From Zoogloeaceae bacterium (GTDB lineage: Bacteria > Pseudomonadota > Gammaproteobacteria > Burkholderiales > Rhodocyclaceae): DNA of 16,398 nt. The translations under genes were made by a program, and so were the position numbers. The notes beneath the pieces were generated by a model that worked only from the letters and a program-made list of their open reading frames with translations, ran no database searches and was not told the DNA's origin. Where the stretch lies: assembly GCA_031267345.1 (NCBI GenBank), contig JAIRZG010000104.1:1-16398 (forward strand). Direction: 5' to 3'. This document shows, in pieces, positions 1 to 7,646 of the stretch (positions are counted from its first letter, which is position 1; each line of letters begins with the position of its first letter).

Positions 1-63
1 ATGCTGGATCGCTCGACGCACGGCCTCTGTCGTGCGGGCGCTTCCGTGTAGTACTTGTCCCAT
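1..63 (-). CDS. IS481-family transposase, N-terminal fragment (runs off left edge)
   Basis: Reading the minus strand from the ATG at 63 gives 21 codons, MGQVLHGSARTTEAVRRAIQ plus H, with no stop before the edge. This matches the highly conserved N-terminus I know from IS481-family transposases (MGQVLHGxATTTEAVRRAIQ), which begins the helix-turn-helix part upstream of a DDE catalytic core. A good ribosome binding site, GGAGGG, lies about 8 nt upstream (on the minus strand, around 72-77). The rest of the element, including the catalytic domain and far inverted repeat, is outside the window, so I cannot say whether the copy is intact. The near end of the element should lie somewhere between 80 and about 180, but I could not fix the terminal repeat. 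Confidence 0.8.
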   Translation of the reverse strand, partial: MGQVLHGSARTTEAVRRAIQH

Positions 64-308
64 AAATCATCCCTCCGTAGATGACTATAGATTACACCAG
101 CACTCTGAGGGACCAAACAGCTAGGGTTTCCCCGTGGCTCCTGCGTCACTTTCGCGTCGCCAGACATCGGGGTGTGAAACCTCGACGCCACAGGCGCTTG
201 CCAATTGGCCGATACGCCGGAAATCAGAGAGGGCATTCGTGTCATCAACAGGACACATTGTGCTGGTAGAGTGAATTATCGTAGATCGGTTGCTGGCGAC
301 TACAGTTT
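64..308. other. Intergenic DNA between IS481 transposase and psiE, probably holding the IS end
   Basis: No convincing gene is present. A loose inverted pair, AGGGTTTCCCCG (123-134) against CGGGGTGTGAAACCT (168-182), and a short palindrome GCCAATTGGC (200-209) are visible. Another small inverted repeat, GTGTC/GACAC (239-243 and 252-256), lies upstream of psiE. One copy of a TGTCAT element (240-245) resembles half a PhoB box, but the second half expected 11 nt later is absent. The psiE promoter should be in the right part of this region; TTGTGC (259-264) to TAGATC is a poor match, and I do not call it. Confidence 0.4.
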
Positions 309-728
309 ATGCGGACATTCATGGAACGGATCAAGGCCAGGAAATTGGCCAGAAACATGAAACGACTGCTTTCGATCATGTTATGCGCACTGGTCGTCAT
401 CCTGCTGGGTTTTCTGCTGAGGGAGACCTGGATGCTGGCTTTGATCCTGATGAAAAATGCTTCAGGCCATAATGCTTACGAAGTAATCGAGGCTATTGTC
501 ATCTGGTTTTTGTATTTCGAGTTCATCGCGCTGATCGCGAAATATTTCGAATCGAAATTTCATTTCCCGTTGCGCTATTTTATTTATATTGGCATTACGG
601 CGATTATTCGATTGATTGTCGTTGACCATGAAAAACCCATGTCTACGCTGATTTACGCGCTGGCGATTCTGGTTTTGCTGATTTCGCTTTATATCGCCAA
701 TAGTCGCCTGCTCAAGCGGGAATACTGA
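309..728 (+). CDS. psiE: Phosphate-starvation-inducible protein PsiE
   Basis: The 139-residue product aligns by eye along its length with E. coli PsiE (136 aa): the stretches YFEFIALI, KYF, FHFPLRYF, YIGITAI and the C-terminal ANSRLLKRE are nearly the same in both. It is a small inner-membrane protein with four hydrophobic segments (about residues 20-37, 61-80, 92-107 and 115-131) and a basic N-terminus. In E. coli psiE is induced by phosphate limitation and controlled by PhoB and cAMP-CRP; its biochemical role is unknown. Starts at 309, 321 and 357 are all in frame and none has a clear Shine-Dalgarno sequence. The E. coli length before the first membrane segment fits 309 or 321. It stands alone, with an IS fragment upstream and a convergent receptor gene downstream. 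Confidence 0.88.
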   Translation: MRTFMERIKARKLARNMKRLLSIMLCALVVILLGFLLRETWMLALILMKNASGHNAYEVIEAIVIWFLYFEFIALIAKYFESKFHFPLRYFIYIGITAIIRLIVVDHEKPMSTLIYALAILVLLISLYIANSRLLKREY

Positions 729-793
729 ATTTTCAGTTCCAGGGCAGTACCCCTGAAGCCTTTTGTCCGTCACACGCGTTATTGCTATTTTGC

Positions 794-841
794 GGCAAGA
801 AATCAGCGACAAGCCGGAAGGCTTGTCGCTGATTTCTTGCC
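794..841. terminator. Perfect 22-bp stem hairpin between convergent genes, probable bidirectional terminator
   Basis: Positions 794-815 and 820-841 are exact reverse complements, 22 bp without mismatch, with a GGAA tetraloop at 816-819. The structure sits between the psiE stop (728) and the stop of the convergent TonB receptor (861). The outer stem carries the A-rich/T-rich pair AAGAAATC/GATTTCTT, so either strand has a partial U run on its 3' side, but there is no free T tract beyond the stem. It may act as a two-way terminator or RNA stabiliser; the unusual perfection leaves a small mobile palindrome possible. Confidence 0.7.
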
Positions 842-860
842 CTGACGCCCGAACCGCGCC

Positions 861-2963
861 TCATTCCAGCGCGAACTGCGCCTTCAGCCAGAAAGTACGA
901 CCCGGCTCGTTGATCCGCGTGGTTTGCTCGTAGCCGGAGACATCTGCGCCACCTTTGCTGATGGCTTCCGCATAGGTCTTGTCGAGCAGGTTGTCGACGC
1001 CGAAAGTGACGCGGGTGTTTTTGTTCCAACGGTAGCCACCATTCAGGGAAAACACGCCGAAACCGGCGGTCTTGCCCAAGTCCTGACCGACGATGTTGCC
1101 CTGATTCAGCGCATAGCGGTTTTGTCGGGCGACGAGGCGCAAAAGGGCGCCCGCCGACCATTTGCCGTTATCCCAATCCAGCATGAGCCTGCCTTCCAGC
1201 GGCGGCATCTGACCCAGGGCGTGGTCGTCCGTGTCATTTCTGCCGTGCACGTAAGCGAGACTCGCGCCACCTTTCCAGTTGGGCGAAAAACGGTAATCGA
1301 CGCCCGCTTCGCCGCCCCAGGTGGTCGCATCCACGTTGCGGGCGATGGTGGCGGTACGAGGCATCATCATCACGGTTTGTTTGCGGTAACCATTTTCAAT
1401 CAGGATATAGTCGTCGACCTTGCTGTAGAAGGTGGAAACGAAGCCCTGCCAGTCTCCAGATTGCCAGGTCAGGCCGACATCCAGTTGGGTGGTTTTTTCC
1501 GGGTTGATTCTGTCGAAGACGGAAAAATTCGCGGCGTTGTTGAGTCCGGCGGCTTCCTTCATCAATTCCCAGAAATCGGGCGCGCGTTCGCTGTGACCCA
1601 GACCCGCGTAAAAAACGCTGTTGGCGGAAAAATCGCGCTCATAGCGGATAAACCCGCTGTTCAAGGTTTCTTTGCGCGTCTGGTTGGCGGTGAGATTGGC
1701 ATAGTTCATGGTCATGCCCATGGTGATGAGGCTGAACGCCTGCCGCTTATCCTTTGCCTGCCAGCGGTCACTACGCAGACCGGCGATGAAGCGGTCGTCG
1801 GGATTCACCTGCCAGGTGAGTTCGGAAAAGAGACCGTAAGCATTGAAGCGCAGATTGTCGACGCGCTTCTGATCCCGGTAATAGTTTGACATGCCGCTAC
1901 GACCACCACTGCGTCCGCGATGCACATTGCCCTGTTGGTCGGCGCCGACAATCCATTGCAGGCTGTCGGCAGGCAGAAAGCTAAATGCCAGACGCCCCCC
2001 TGTGGTCTCGCGGTCGGGGTTACTCGCTATGGGGCCTGCCATCATGCCCGTCGTGGGCGGCTGTCGCAGCGAGTAGTTATCCATCACATGGTCGATGTAG
2101 TTGTAATACACGCTGGCTTCGATCTTGTCCAACACGTCGCTGATTTGCGCTTTCTCGAACTTGAGGCCGTAGTTTTCGCGCTGGAATTTGCTGCCGTCCA
2201 TGCCCCGGTCGGCATAAGCGGCTTCGGCGTCGCTACGGACGGCAGAAAATTCCAGACGGGTGTCTTTGTCCGGCGTCCAGCCCAGAATGGCGGTGGCGCT
2301 TGTTCGTTCGTAGCGCGAATGTACGCTTTTGCCGTCGCCATCCTTGTAATCGCCTGAACGGGAATGGGTGAGAATGCCCTGTACGTAACCCAGAGGCGTA
2401 CCGCCCTTCACGTCGAGGAATTCGTCGTGGCGGTCGAAACTGGCGGCGGTCAGGGCGCTGTTCACCCGCCAGTCGGGTTCGGCAAAATAGGTTGGCGTAC
2501 GCTGAAACAGCACGGAGCCAGCGGATGCGGGACCGTACAGCACGCTTTGCGGGCCTTTCAACAGCGTTACCCGATCATAACTGTCGGGGAAAATGTAGGC
2601 GGTGGGCGGATCCATGCGTCCGCCGCAGCCGCCCAGAATCTGCTCGCCATCGAGCAGAATGTTCAGGCGTGAAGCCGCCATGCCGCGAAACACCGGGTCG
2701 CCATCCGTGCCGCCCTTGCGGATCACATTCATGCCGGGCAGGGTTTTCAACAGGGACGCGCCGTCGTTGGCGGGCAGGGGTTGTTGCGGCGCGCGGGGGT
2801 CGAATTCGACGCGCAACGGCGTCCGCATGGGCGGCGCGGTGACGACGATGGCCTCCAGCGTTACCGTTTCTTCTTCCTCCGCCGCCAGGAGCGGCAAGGC
2901 GAACAGCGCCCAAAGCGCGGCGACAAACGCCGGACACGGCGTTTTTTTGCAATACGAATACAT
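861..2963 (-). CDS. oprC: TonB-dependent copper receptor, OprC/NosA type
   Basis: About 700-residue outer-membrane receptor. It has a signal peptide (about residues 1-28, ending LPLLAAEE), a TonB-box-like EAIVVTA (37-43), a plug domain with GGTDGDPVFRGM and LKGPQSVLYGP, then a long beta-barrel ending RTFWLKAQFALE. The plug contains CGGRM (C113, M117), the position of the CxxxM copper ligand pair of Pseudomonas OprC, followed by the family-typical DPPTAYIFPDSYD. It therefore probably binds copper and imports it with TonB energy. I start at the ATG at 2963, preceded by AAGGA with 8-nt spacing and giving a proper signal peptide; the longer in-frame start at 3005 adds 14 residues with no signal character. 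Downstream of and probably co-transcribed with the DUF2946 gene. Confidence 0.88.
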   Translation of the reverse strand: MYSYCKKTPCPAFVAALWALFALPLLAAEEEETVTLEAIVVTAPPMRTPLRVEFDPRAPQQPLPANDGASLLKTLPGMNVIRKGGTDGDPVFRGMAASRLNILLDGEQILGGCGGRMDPPTAYIFPDSYDRVTLLKGPQSVLYGPASAGSVLFQRTPTYFAEPDWRVNSALTAASFDRHDEFLDVKGGTPLGYVQGILTHSRSGDYKDGDGKSVHSRYERTSATAILGWTPDKDTRLEFSAVRSDAEAAYADRGMDGSKFQRENYGLKFEKAQISDVLDKIEASVYYNYIDHVMDNYSLRQPPTTGMMAGPIASNPDRETTGGRLAFSFLPADSLQWIVGADQQGNVHRGRSGGRSGMSNYYRDQKRVDNLRFNAYGLFSELTWQVNPDDRFIAGLRSDRWQAKDKRQAFSLITMGMTMNYANLTANQTRKETLNSGFIRYERDFSANSVFYAGLGHSERAPDFWELMKEAAGLNNAANFSVFDRINPEKTTQLDVGLTWQSGDWQGFVSTFYSKVDDYILIENGYRKQTVMMMPRTATIARNVDATTWGGEAGVDYRFSPNWKGGASLAYVHGRNDTDDHALGQMPPLEGRLMLDWDNGKWSAGALLRLVARQNRYALNQGNIVGQDLGKTAGFGVFSLNGGYRWNKNTRVTFGVDNLLDKTYAEAISKGGADVSGYEQTTRINEPGRTFWLKAQFALE

Positions 2964-3046
2964 GATGATTTTCCTTCGCAAAATCCATTCTTCCGCCCTT
3001 TGCAAAACGCAGGGCGAGGTCGTCCCGCAAGGGGACAGGCGATGAA

Positions 3047-3454
3047 TCAGGCAAAGGCGAAAGGCGGCGCGCGCGGCGGCGCGTGGCGCAGGTCAGGCGG
3101 ATTTTTTGGCGTGTCGTCGGCGCGCAGGCGCAGGTGGCGCGCGGCGGTTGATTCCGGCAGCGGAAAAGCGGGCAGCGCGGCGGGCGGCGCCACGCCATCC
3201 GCCGTCATGACGCACAGCGGGCAGTGCAAGCCGCTGGAAGAAGACGGCGGCGCGTCGTCATCCGCTGCCGGAAACAGAACGCGCTGCATCCCCATTGCCG
3301 TACACACTTCGACAAACGCGGCATCTCCTGTCCTTGCGCCGCCGGGCGTCATGAGCGCGAATTGCAGGACAATGCCCAAAGCGAATGCCAGCCCGACCCA
3401 CAAGGCAAGTCGGCGCGGACGGGCAGGGAAAACGGAAAGGGCATCGGAACGCAT
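3047..3454 (-). CDS. DUF2946 domain protein, putative copper-associated membrane/periplasmic protein
   Basis: 135 residues. An N-terminal hydrophobic segment (about 15-35, LALWVGLAFALGIVLQFALM) is followed by a cysteine/methionine-bearing region: VCTAMGMQ (about 50-57) and HCPLCVM (about 77-83), the HCxxC signature of DUF2946. The C-terminal third is proline/alanine/arginine-rich. DUF2946 proteins are of unknown biochemical function but are commonly found next to copper receptors; the Cys, His and Met pattern suggests metal binding (inference). Its stop lies 83 nt upstream of the receptor start on the same strand, so the two probably form one operon. The ATG at 3454 has no strong Shine-Dalgarno sequence. 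Confidence 0.75.
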   Translation of the reverse strand: MRSDALSVFPARPRRLALWVGLAFALGIVLQFALMTPGGARTGDAAFVEVCTAMGMQRVLFPAADDDAPPSSSSGLHCPLCVMTADGVAPPAALPAFPLPESTAARHLRLRADDTPKNPPDLRHAPPRAPPFAFA

Positions 3455-3658
3455 CGGCGGGATTCTACGGGCAAACAGAGGGGCGCGGACAGAATTTTTT
3501 GCGACAAACTCATGCGCGCCACGCGCAAGAATGCGTATAAACTGCGCGCATCCTTAAAAATCCTGTCGCCAACCTTTCCCGCCGACGCGATGAAATTCCC
3601 GCCGCGCCGCTGCTTTTTTTACCGGACTTCAATCCCCCTTCATTTTCAGGAAAACACA
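3455..3658. promoter_or_regulatory. Divergent intergenic region between the DUF2946/receptor operon and ettA
   Basis: This 204-bp gap must hold promoters for both directions. A TATAAA at 3536-3541 is a candidate -10 for ettA but has no good -35 at the right distance. On the minus strand TAGAAT (3463-3468) sits so close to the DUF2946 ATG that it would give an almost leaderless transcript. I cannot identify a metal-regulator operator by eye. Promoter assignments here are weak. Confidence 0.3.
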
Positions 3659-5323
3659 ATGGCCCAATATGTCATGTCCATGCTGCGCGTCAGCAAGGTT
3701 GTCCCGCCTCGGCGGCAGATCATCAAGGATATTTCGCTTTCCTTTCTCCCCGGCGCGAAAATCGGTCTGTTGGGGCTGAACGGCGCGGGAAAATCCACGG
3801 TGCTGAAAATCATGGCGAATGTGGATACGGACTATGACGGCGAAGTGCAGCGGCTGGCGGGCGTTTCCATCGGCTATCTGCCGCAGGAGCCGCAACTCGA
3901 TCCGACAAAAACCGTGCGCGCGGAAGTGGAATCCGCCCTGGGCGAAATTCGGAACGCGCAGACGCGGCTGGAAGCCATCTACGCCGCCTATGCCGAGCCG
4001 GACGCCGATTTTGACCAACTCGCCGAAGAACAGGCGCGACTGGAAGCCATCATCGCCGTCGGCGGCGCCGACATCGACAACCAGATGGAAATCGCCGCCG
4101 ACGCCTTGCGCCTGCCGCCCTGGGACGCCAGCATCGGCCAGCTTTCCGGCGGCGAAAAGCGGCGCGTCGCGCTGGCGAAGCTGCTGCTCTCCAGATTCGA
4201 CATGCTGCTCCTGGACGAACCCACCAACCATCTGGACGCCGAATCGGTGGAATGGCTGGAGCAGTTTCTCCAGCGTTTTCCCGGCACGGTGGTTGCCGTC
4301 ACCCACGACCGCTACTTTCTGGATAACGTCGCCGAGTGGATACTCGAACTGGATAGAGGTTGCGGCATTCCCTGGAAAGGCAATTATTCTTCCTGGCTGG
4401 AACAAAAAGAAGCCCGTCTGGAACAGGAGCAAAAGCAGGTCGACGCGCGCATGAAGGCCATGCGGCAGGAACTGGAATGGGCGCGCGCCAACCCGAAAGC
4501 GCGACAGGCCAAATCCAGGGCGCGGCTGGCGCGCTTTGAGGAAATGTCCAGCTTTGAATACCAGAAGCGCAACGAGACACGGGAAATTTTCATCCCCGTG
4601 GGCGAACGCCTGGGTGACAAGGTGATTGAATTCAATGCCGTCAGCAAGTCCTTTGGCGATCGGCTGTTGATGGACGATTTGAGTTTCATCGTGCCGCCGG
4701 GCGCGATTGTTGGCATCATCGGCCCCAATGGCGCGGGCAAGTCCACGCTGTTCAAAATGATCAGCGGGCGGGAAGCGCCGGATTCCGGCGAAATCGCCAT
4801 TGGACAAACCGTAAAACTCGCCTGTGTCGATCAATCCCGAGATTGTCTCGATGGTGAAAAAACCGTCTTCGATGAACTCGCCGATGGCTTGGATACGCTC
4901 ACCATCGGCAAGTTTGAAATGTCCAGCCGCGCCTATATCGGCCGCTTCAATTTCAGGGGCGCGGATCAGGGCAAGCAGGTCGGCAAACTTTCCGGCGGCG
5001 AGCGCGGACGCCTGCATCTTGCCAAAACGCTGAGGACGGGCGGCAATGTGTTGCTGCTGGACGAGCCTTCCAACGATCTGGACGTGGAAACCCTGCGCGC
5101 GCTGGAGGACGCCTTGCTGGAATTCGCAGGCTGCGCGCTCATCATCTCCCATGACCGCTGGTTTTTGGACCGCCTGTGCACCCATATCCTCGCCGCTGAA
5201 GGCGATTCGCAATGGGTCTTTTTCACCGGAAACTATCAAGAATACGAAGCCGACAAAAAAGCCCGCTTGGGCGAAGAAGGCGCAAAACCCAGGCGGATTC
5301 GCTACAAGCCGATTGTCCGCTGA
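3659..5323 (+). CDS. ettA: Energy-dependent translational throttle protein EttA (ABC-F ATPase)
   Basis: 554 residues, against 555 in E. coli. It has two ABC ATPase domains in tandem and no membrane segments: Walker A GLNGAGKST (39-47) and GPNGAGKST (355-363), signature LSGGE (162-166 and 444-448), Walker B LLLDEP (183-188 and 465-470), and HDR switch histidines (216-218, 498-500). The insertion at about 95-139 corresponds to the EttA arm that contacts the L1 stalk, and the basic, charged linker (about 243-320) is the P-site tRNA-interacting motif. EttA binds the ribosomal E site and gates the first elongation step according to the ATP/ADP ratio. The start at 3659 has AGGA 8-11 nt upstream and yields the conserved MAQYVMSM; an open frame continues far upstream but has no homologous content. 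Converges on mutL. Confidence 0.93.
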   Translation: MAQYVMSMLRVSKVVPPRRQIIKDISLSFLPGAKIGLLGLNGAGKSTVLKIMANVDTDYDGEVQRLAGVSIGYLPQEPQLDPTKTVRAEVESALGEIRNAQTRLEAIYAAYAEPDADFDQLAEEQARLEAIIAVGGADIDNQMEIAADALRLPPWDASIGQLSGGEKRRVALAKLLLSRFDMLLLDEPTNHLDAESVEWLEQFLQRFPGTVVAVTHDRYFLDNVAEWILELDRGCGIPWKGNYSSWLEQKEARLEQEQKQVDARMKAMRQELEWARANPKARQAKSRARLARFEEMSSFEYQKRNETREIFIPVGERLGDKVIEFNAVSKSFGDRLLMDDLSFIVPPGAIVGIIGPNGAGKSTLFKMISGREAPDSGEIAIGQTVKLACVDQSRDCLDGEKTVFDELADGLDTLTIGKFEMSSRAYIGRFNFRGADQGKQVGKLSGGERGRLHLAKTLRTGGNVLLLDEPSNDLDVETLRALEDALLEFAGCALIISHDRWFLDRLCTHILAAEGDSQWVFFTGNYQEYEADKKARLGEEGAKPRRIRYKPIVR

Positions 5324-5326
5324 TCA

Positions 5327-5347
5327 GAAGACGGAAGACCGAAGACC
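5327..5347 (+). repeat. Three tandem 7-nt repeats, GAAGAC(G/C)
   Basis: GAAGACG GAAGACC GAAGACC follows directly after the ettA stop codon, in the 86-bp convergent gap before mutL. It is short and non-coding. The same gap also contains GGCG/CGCC and GACGG/CCGTC complementary words and a T-run near 5394-5400, which could contribute to termination of ettA, but no single convincing terminator hairpin is visible. Confidence 0.6.
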
Positions 5348-5409
5348 GTCAATGATGTGGCGGCTTTGTCGCCCGTAACTTTTACCGTCCTCTATTTTTT
5401 GTCCTCCGA

Positions 5410-7230
5410 TCAGCGTCCCCGCAAAAACAGCCGATCCAGTTCAGCGATAGAGAGGGTGGTCCAGGTGGGGCGACCGTGGTTGCATTGACCGCTGCGTTCG
5501 GTGTGTTCCATCTGGCGCAGGAGGGCGTTCATTTCGGCGAGCGTCAGTTGTCGGTGCGCCCGGACGGCGCCGTGACAGGCCATGGTCGCCAGCAGTTCGT
5601 TGCGATAGGCGGTCATGCGTTGGGAAAAGCCGTGTTCTTCCAGCTCCGCCAGCAGGGCGCGCGCCAGTTTGACCGGATCGCCATCTTGCAGCAGACAGGG
5701 TATGGCGCGCAACACCAGTTCGCCGGGGCCTGCCAGTCCCAACTCGAAACCCAATTCAGCCAGTGACGCGGCGTGATTTTCCGCCGTGTCGATTTCCAGC
5801 GGCGACGCCTTGAATACCGCAGGCAGCAGGAGTTGTTGCGCGCCCATCGCCTGTTGATCCAGCGCGTTTTTCAATTGCTCATACAAAATGCGCTCGTGCG
5901 CGGCGTGCATATCGACCAGCACCAGTCCCGTCGCGTTCTGCGCCAGAATATAAATGCCGGAAAGCTGCGCCAGCGCGTACCCCAAAGGCGGCGGCGCATC
6001 GCCTGCTTCGGCTTCTTGTGCGCCTTCGACGCGCGCCTCCGGCAAGGCCGCAAATCCGCCCGCCCGCTCGTCTTCCATGACTTCGCGCGTAAAGCGGAAA
6101 TACGCCTCCGGCGTGGCGCTGGGCATGGATTCCGGCATCCGCAGTCCCGGTTGATGAAAAGTTCTTTTATCGGCAAAACGCGCCACGACCGACGCTTCGG
6201 TTTGCGCACCGCCTTCGCGCCCGACCGCCAGCACCCGCTGCAAGGCATGGAACACAAACTGATGCACACTGCGGGCGTCGCGGAAACGCACCTCCGTCTT
6301 GGCGGGATGCACATTTACATCCACCGCCGCCGGATCAATGGAAAGGAAAAGACAATACGCGGGCTGGCGACTGCCATGCAAAACATCGCGGTAAGCCTCG
6401 CGAATCGCGTGCGTGAGCAGTTTGTCCCGCACGAAACGTCCATTGACAAAGAGATACTGGCTTTTGGCGTGTCCCGCATCCGCGTCGCTGGCGAACACAG
6501 GGTCCTGCGTCAGGCCGGAGAGCGCCAGCATCCCCGCTTCCGCCGCCACATGCCGCGCCGTGCCGATAAAGGCGTCACCCAGAATGGCGCATACCCGCTC
6601 CGGCGTCCCCGTTCTGGGCAGATGCAGGGTCGCGCGCCCGTTATGCGCGAGATTGAAAGCGATCTGCGGCTGCGAGAGCGCAATGCGTTTCAGGGCATCC
6701 ATGCAATGCCCGTATTCCGTGCCTTCCGATTTCAAAAACTTGCGCCGCGCCGGGGTGTTGTAATACAGCTCGCGCATTTCCACCACCGTGCCATTCATCA
6801 GGGCGGCAGGCTCCGCTTTTGCGCCGGGTTCGGCGTTGAGCCGCCAGGCATGGGCACTGCCACGGGCGCGACTGATCAGCGCAAGATGCGCCACCGACGC
6901 CACCGACGCCAGCGCCTCGCCACGAAAACCCATGCTGGCGACACCTTCCAGATCGTCCAGGGAATGAATCTTGGAAGTGGCGTGGCGGGTCAAGGCCAGC
7001 GCCAAATCCTCGCGCACAATGCCGCAGCCATCATCACTGACCCGCATCAGCCGGACGCCGCCCGCTTCCAGTTGCGCCGTAATCGCCGTACTGCCCGCAT
7101 CCAGCGCGTTTTCCAGCAATTCCTTGAGCACCGAGGCCGGTCGCTCGACAACTTCCCCCGCCGCTATCTGGCTGATCAATAAATCGGGAAGAGGGGCAAT
7201 TCGGGGAAGGGATGCGTCACATACAGTCAT
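5410..7230 (-). CDS. mutL: DNA mismatch repair protein MutL
   Basis: 606 residues. The N-terminal GHKL ATPase has QIAAGEVVERPASVLKEL (21-38), the catalytic ELLENALDAG, DDGCGI (66-71) and GFRGEAL (101-107), followed by the DVNVHPAKTEVRF segment with its conserved lysine (about 304-316). A variable linker (about 335-415) leads to a C-terminal dimerisation/endonuclease domain with DMHAAHERILYE (440-451), ACHGAVRA (551-558) and GQCNHGRPT (581-589). The last three are the metal-binding elements of latent MutL nickases, so this MutL probably nicks DNA itself, as in bacteria lacking MutH. The usual DQHA reads DMHA here. It couples MutS mismatch recognition to strand removal. The ATG at 7230 has no clear Shine-Dalgarno sequence. 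Confidence 0.95.
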   Translation of the reverse strand: MTVCDASLPRIAPLPDLLISQIAAGEVVERPASVLKELLENALDAGSTAITAQLEAGGVRLMRVSDDGCGIVREDLALALTRHATSKIHSLDDLEGVASMGFRGEALASVASVAHLALISRARGSAHAWRLNAEPGAKAEPAALMNGTVVEMRELYYNTPARRKFLKSEGTEYGHCMDALKRIALSQPQIAFNLAHNGRATLHLPRTGTPERVCAILGDAFIGTARHVAAEAGMLALSGLTQDPVFASDADAGHAKSQYLFVNGRFVRDKLLTHAIREAYRDVLHGSRQPAYCLFLSIDPAAVDVNVHPAKTEVRFRDARSVHQFVFHALQRVLAVGREGGAQTEASVVARFADKRTFHQPGLRMPESMPSATPEAYFRFTREVMEDERAGGFAALPEARVEGAQEAEAGDAPPPLGYALAQLSGIYILAQNATGLVLVDMHAAHERILYEQLKNALDQQAMGAQQLLLPAVFKASPLEIDTAENHAASLAELGFELGLAGPGELVLRAIPCLLQDGDPVKLARALLAELEEHGFSQRMTAYRNELLATMACHGAVRAHRQLTLAEMNALLRQMEHTERSGQCNHGRPTWTTLSIAELDRLFLRGR

Positions 7231-7256
7231 AAACAGTCAACAAAAAAGAAGATCGC

Positions 7257-7287
7257 ATTGTACCCTTGCAACTCCTGCGGACAGCAA
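7257..7287 (-). promoter_or_regulatory. Weak candidate promoter for mutL
   Basis: On the minus strand, TTGCTG (plus-strand 7282-7287) and TACAAT (7257-7262) are separated by 19 bp, upstream of the mutL ATG at 7230. The spacing is longer than optimal, so this is only a candidate. Confidence 0.35.
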
Positions 7288-7535
7288 TTGCGCCTGTAGA
7301 CAAGGGCGTTGCGGGGAAAAGCAGGCGTGTGCCGCACTGTTGTTCGGCAGGGTAACACGCTTCGGCAAGCACTTCTCCGCGTCGATGTCCCGGTACAACG
7401 TACCCTATTGGCATACTTGCCCACGTACACCCGAAATGAACGCACACACCCCGCCCTTGGACTGCTGGCTCCGCTACAATTTATTTCCTAATTTAACAAT
7501 CAGGAGGACAACAGGTACCGGCCCGATACGGCGAA
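7288..7535. other. Non-coding part of the mutL-carA intergenic region, with an orphan Shine-Dalgarno-like site
   Basis: I see no gene here. On the plus strand a TACAAT (7475-7480) and, 21 nt further on, a perfect-looking AGGAGG (7502-7507) resemble the start of a gene, but no ATG, GTG or TTG follows at a workable distance. A short inverted repeat, ACGGC (7528-7532) with GCCGT (7538-7542), overlaps the -35 element of the carA promoter and could be an operator or chance. Confidence 0.4.
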
Positions 7536-7564
7536 TTGCCGTCCGCGAGGACTTCAGGTAGAAT
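7536..7564 (+). promoter_or_regulatory. Sigma70-type promoter of carA
   Basis: TTGCCG (7536-7541) and TAGAAT (7559-7564) with an ideal 17-bp spacer, about 80 bp upstream of the carA start. The -10 region (CTTCAGGTAGAATCCG) is nearly the same as the one in front of carB, which supports both being real. Confidence 0.65.
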
Positions 7565-7646
7565 CCGCAGGCTTTTTGAGCGCCGGAAATGTTTGATTTT
7601 CAAGGGGTCTGGCGCTTCTCTGCATCTTCAATCCAGGAGTTTTCCC

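Noticed and set aside
240..257. PhoB box upstream of psiE
   Set aside because: Only one TGTCAT half-site is present; the second repeat 11 nt away does not match.
81..269. 62-codon frame next to the IS481 fragment
   Set aside because: Arginine/histidine-rich composition, no ribosome binding site, no resemblance to a known family; probably IS end or intergenic DNA.
924..1889. 321-codon plus-strand frame opposite the TonB receptor
   Set aside because: Shadow of the receptor gene; the receptor frame has family motifs over the whole interval.
3224..3658. 145-codon N-terminal extension of ettA
   Set aside because: It overlaps the DUF2946 gene on the other strand and lacks homology to EttA; the ATG at 3659 has a ribosome site and the canonical N-terminus.
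3629..5239. 536-codon open frame on the minus strand opposite ettA
   Set aside because: It lies wholly antisense to a clear ABC-F ATPase, has no recognisable domains and is a usual artefact of GC-rich codon use.
5773..7182. 469-codon open frame on the plus strand opposite mutL
   Set aside because: Antisense to conserved MutL motifs; arginine/glutamine/histidine-rich nonsense-like composition.
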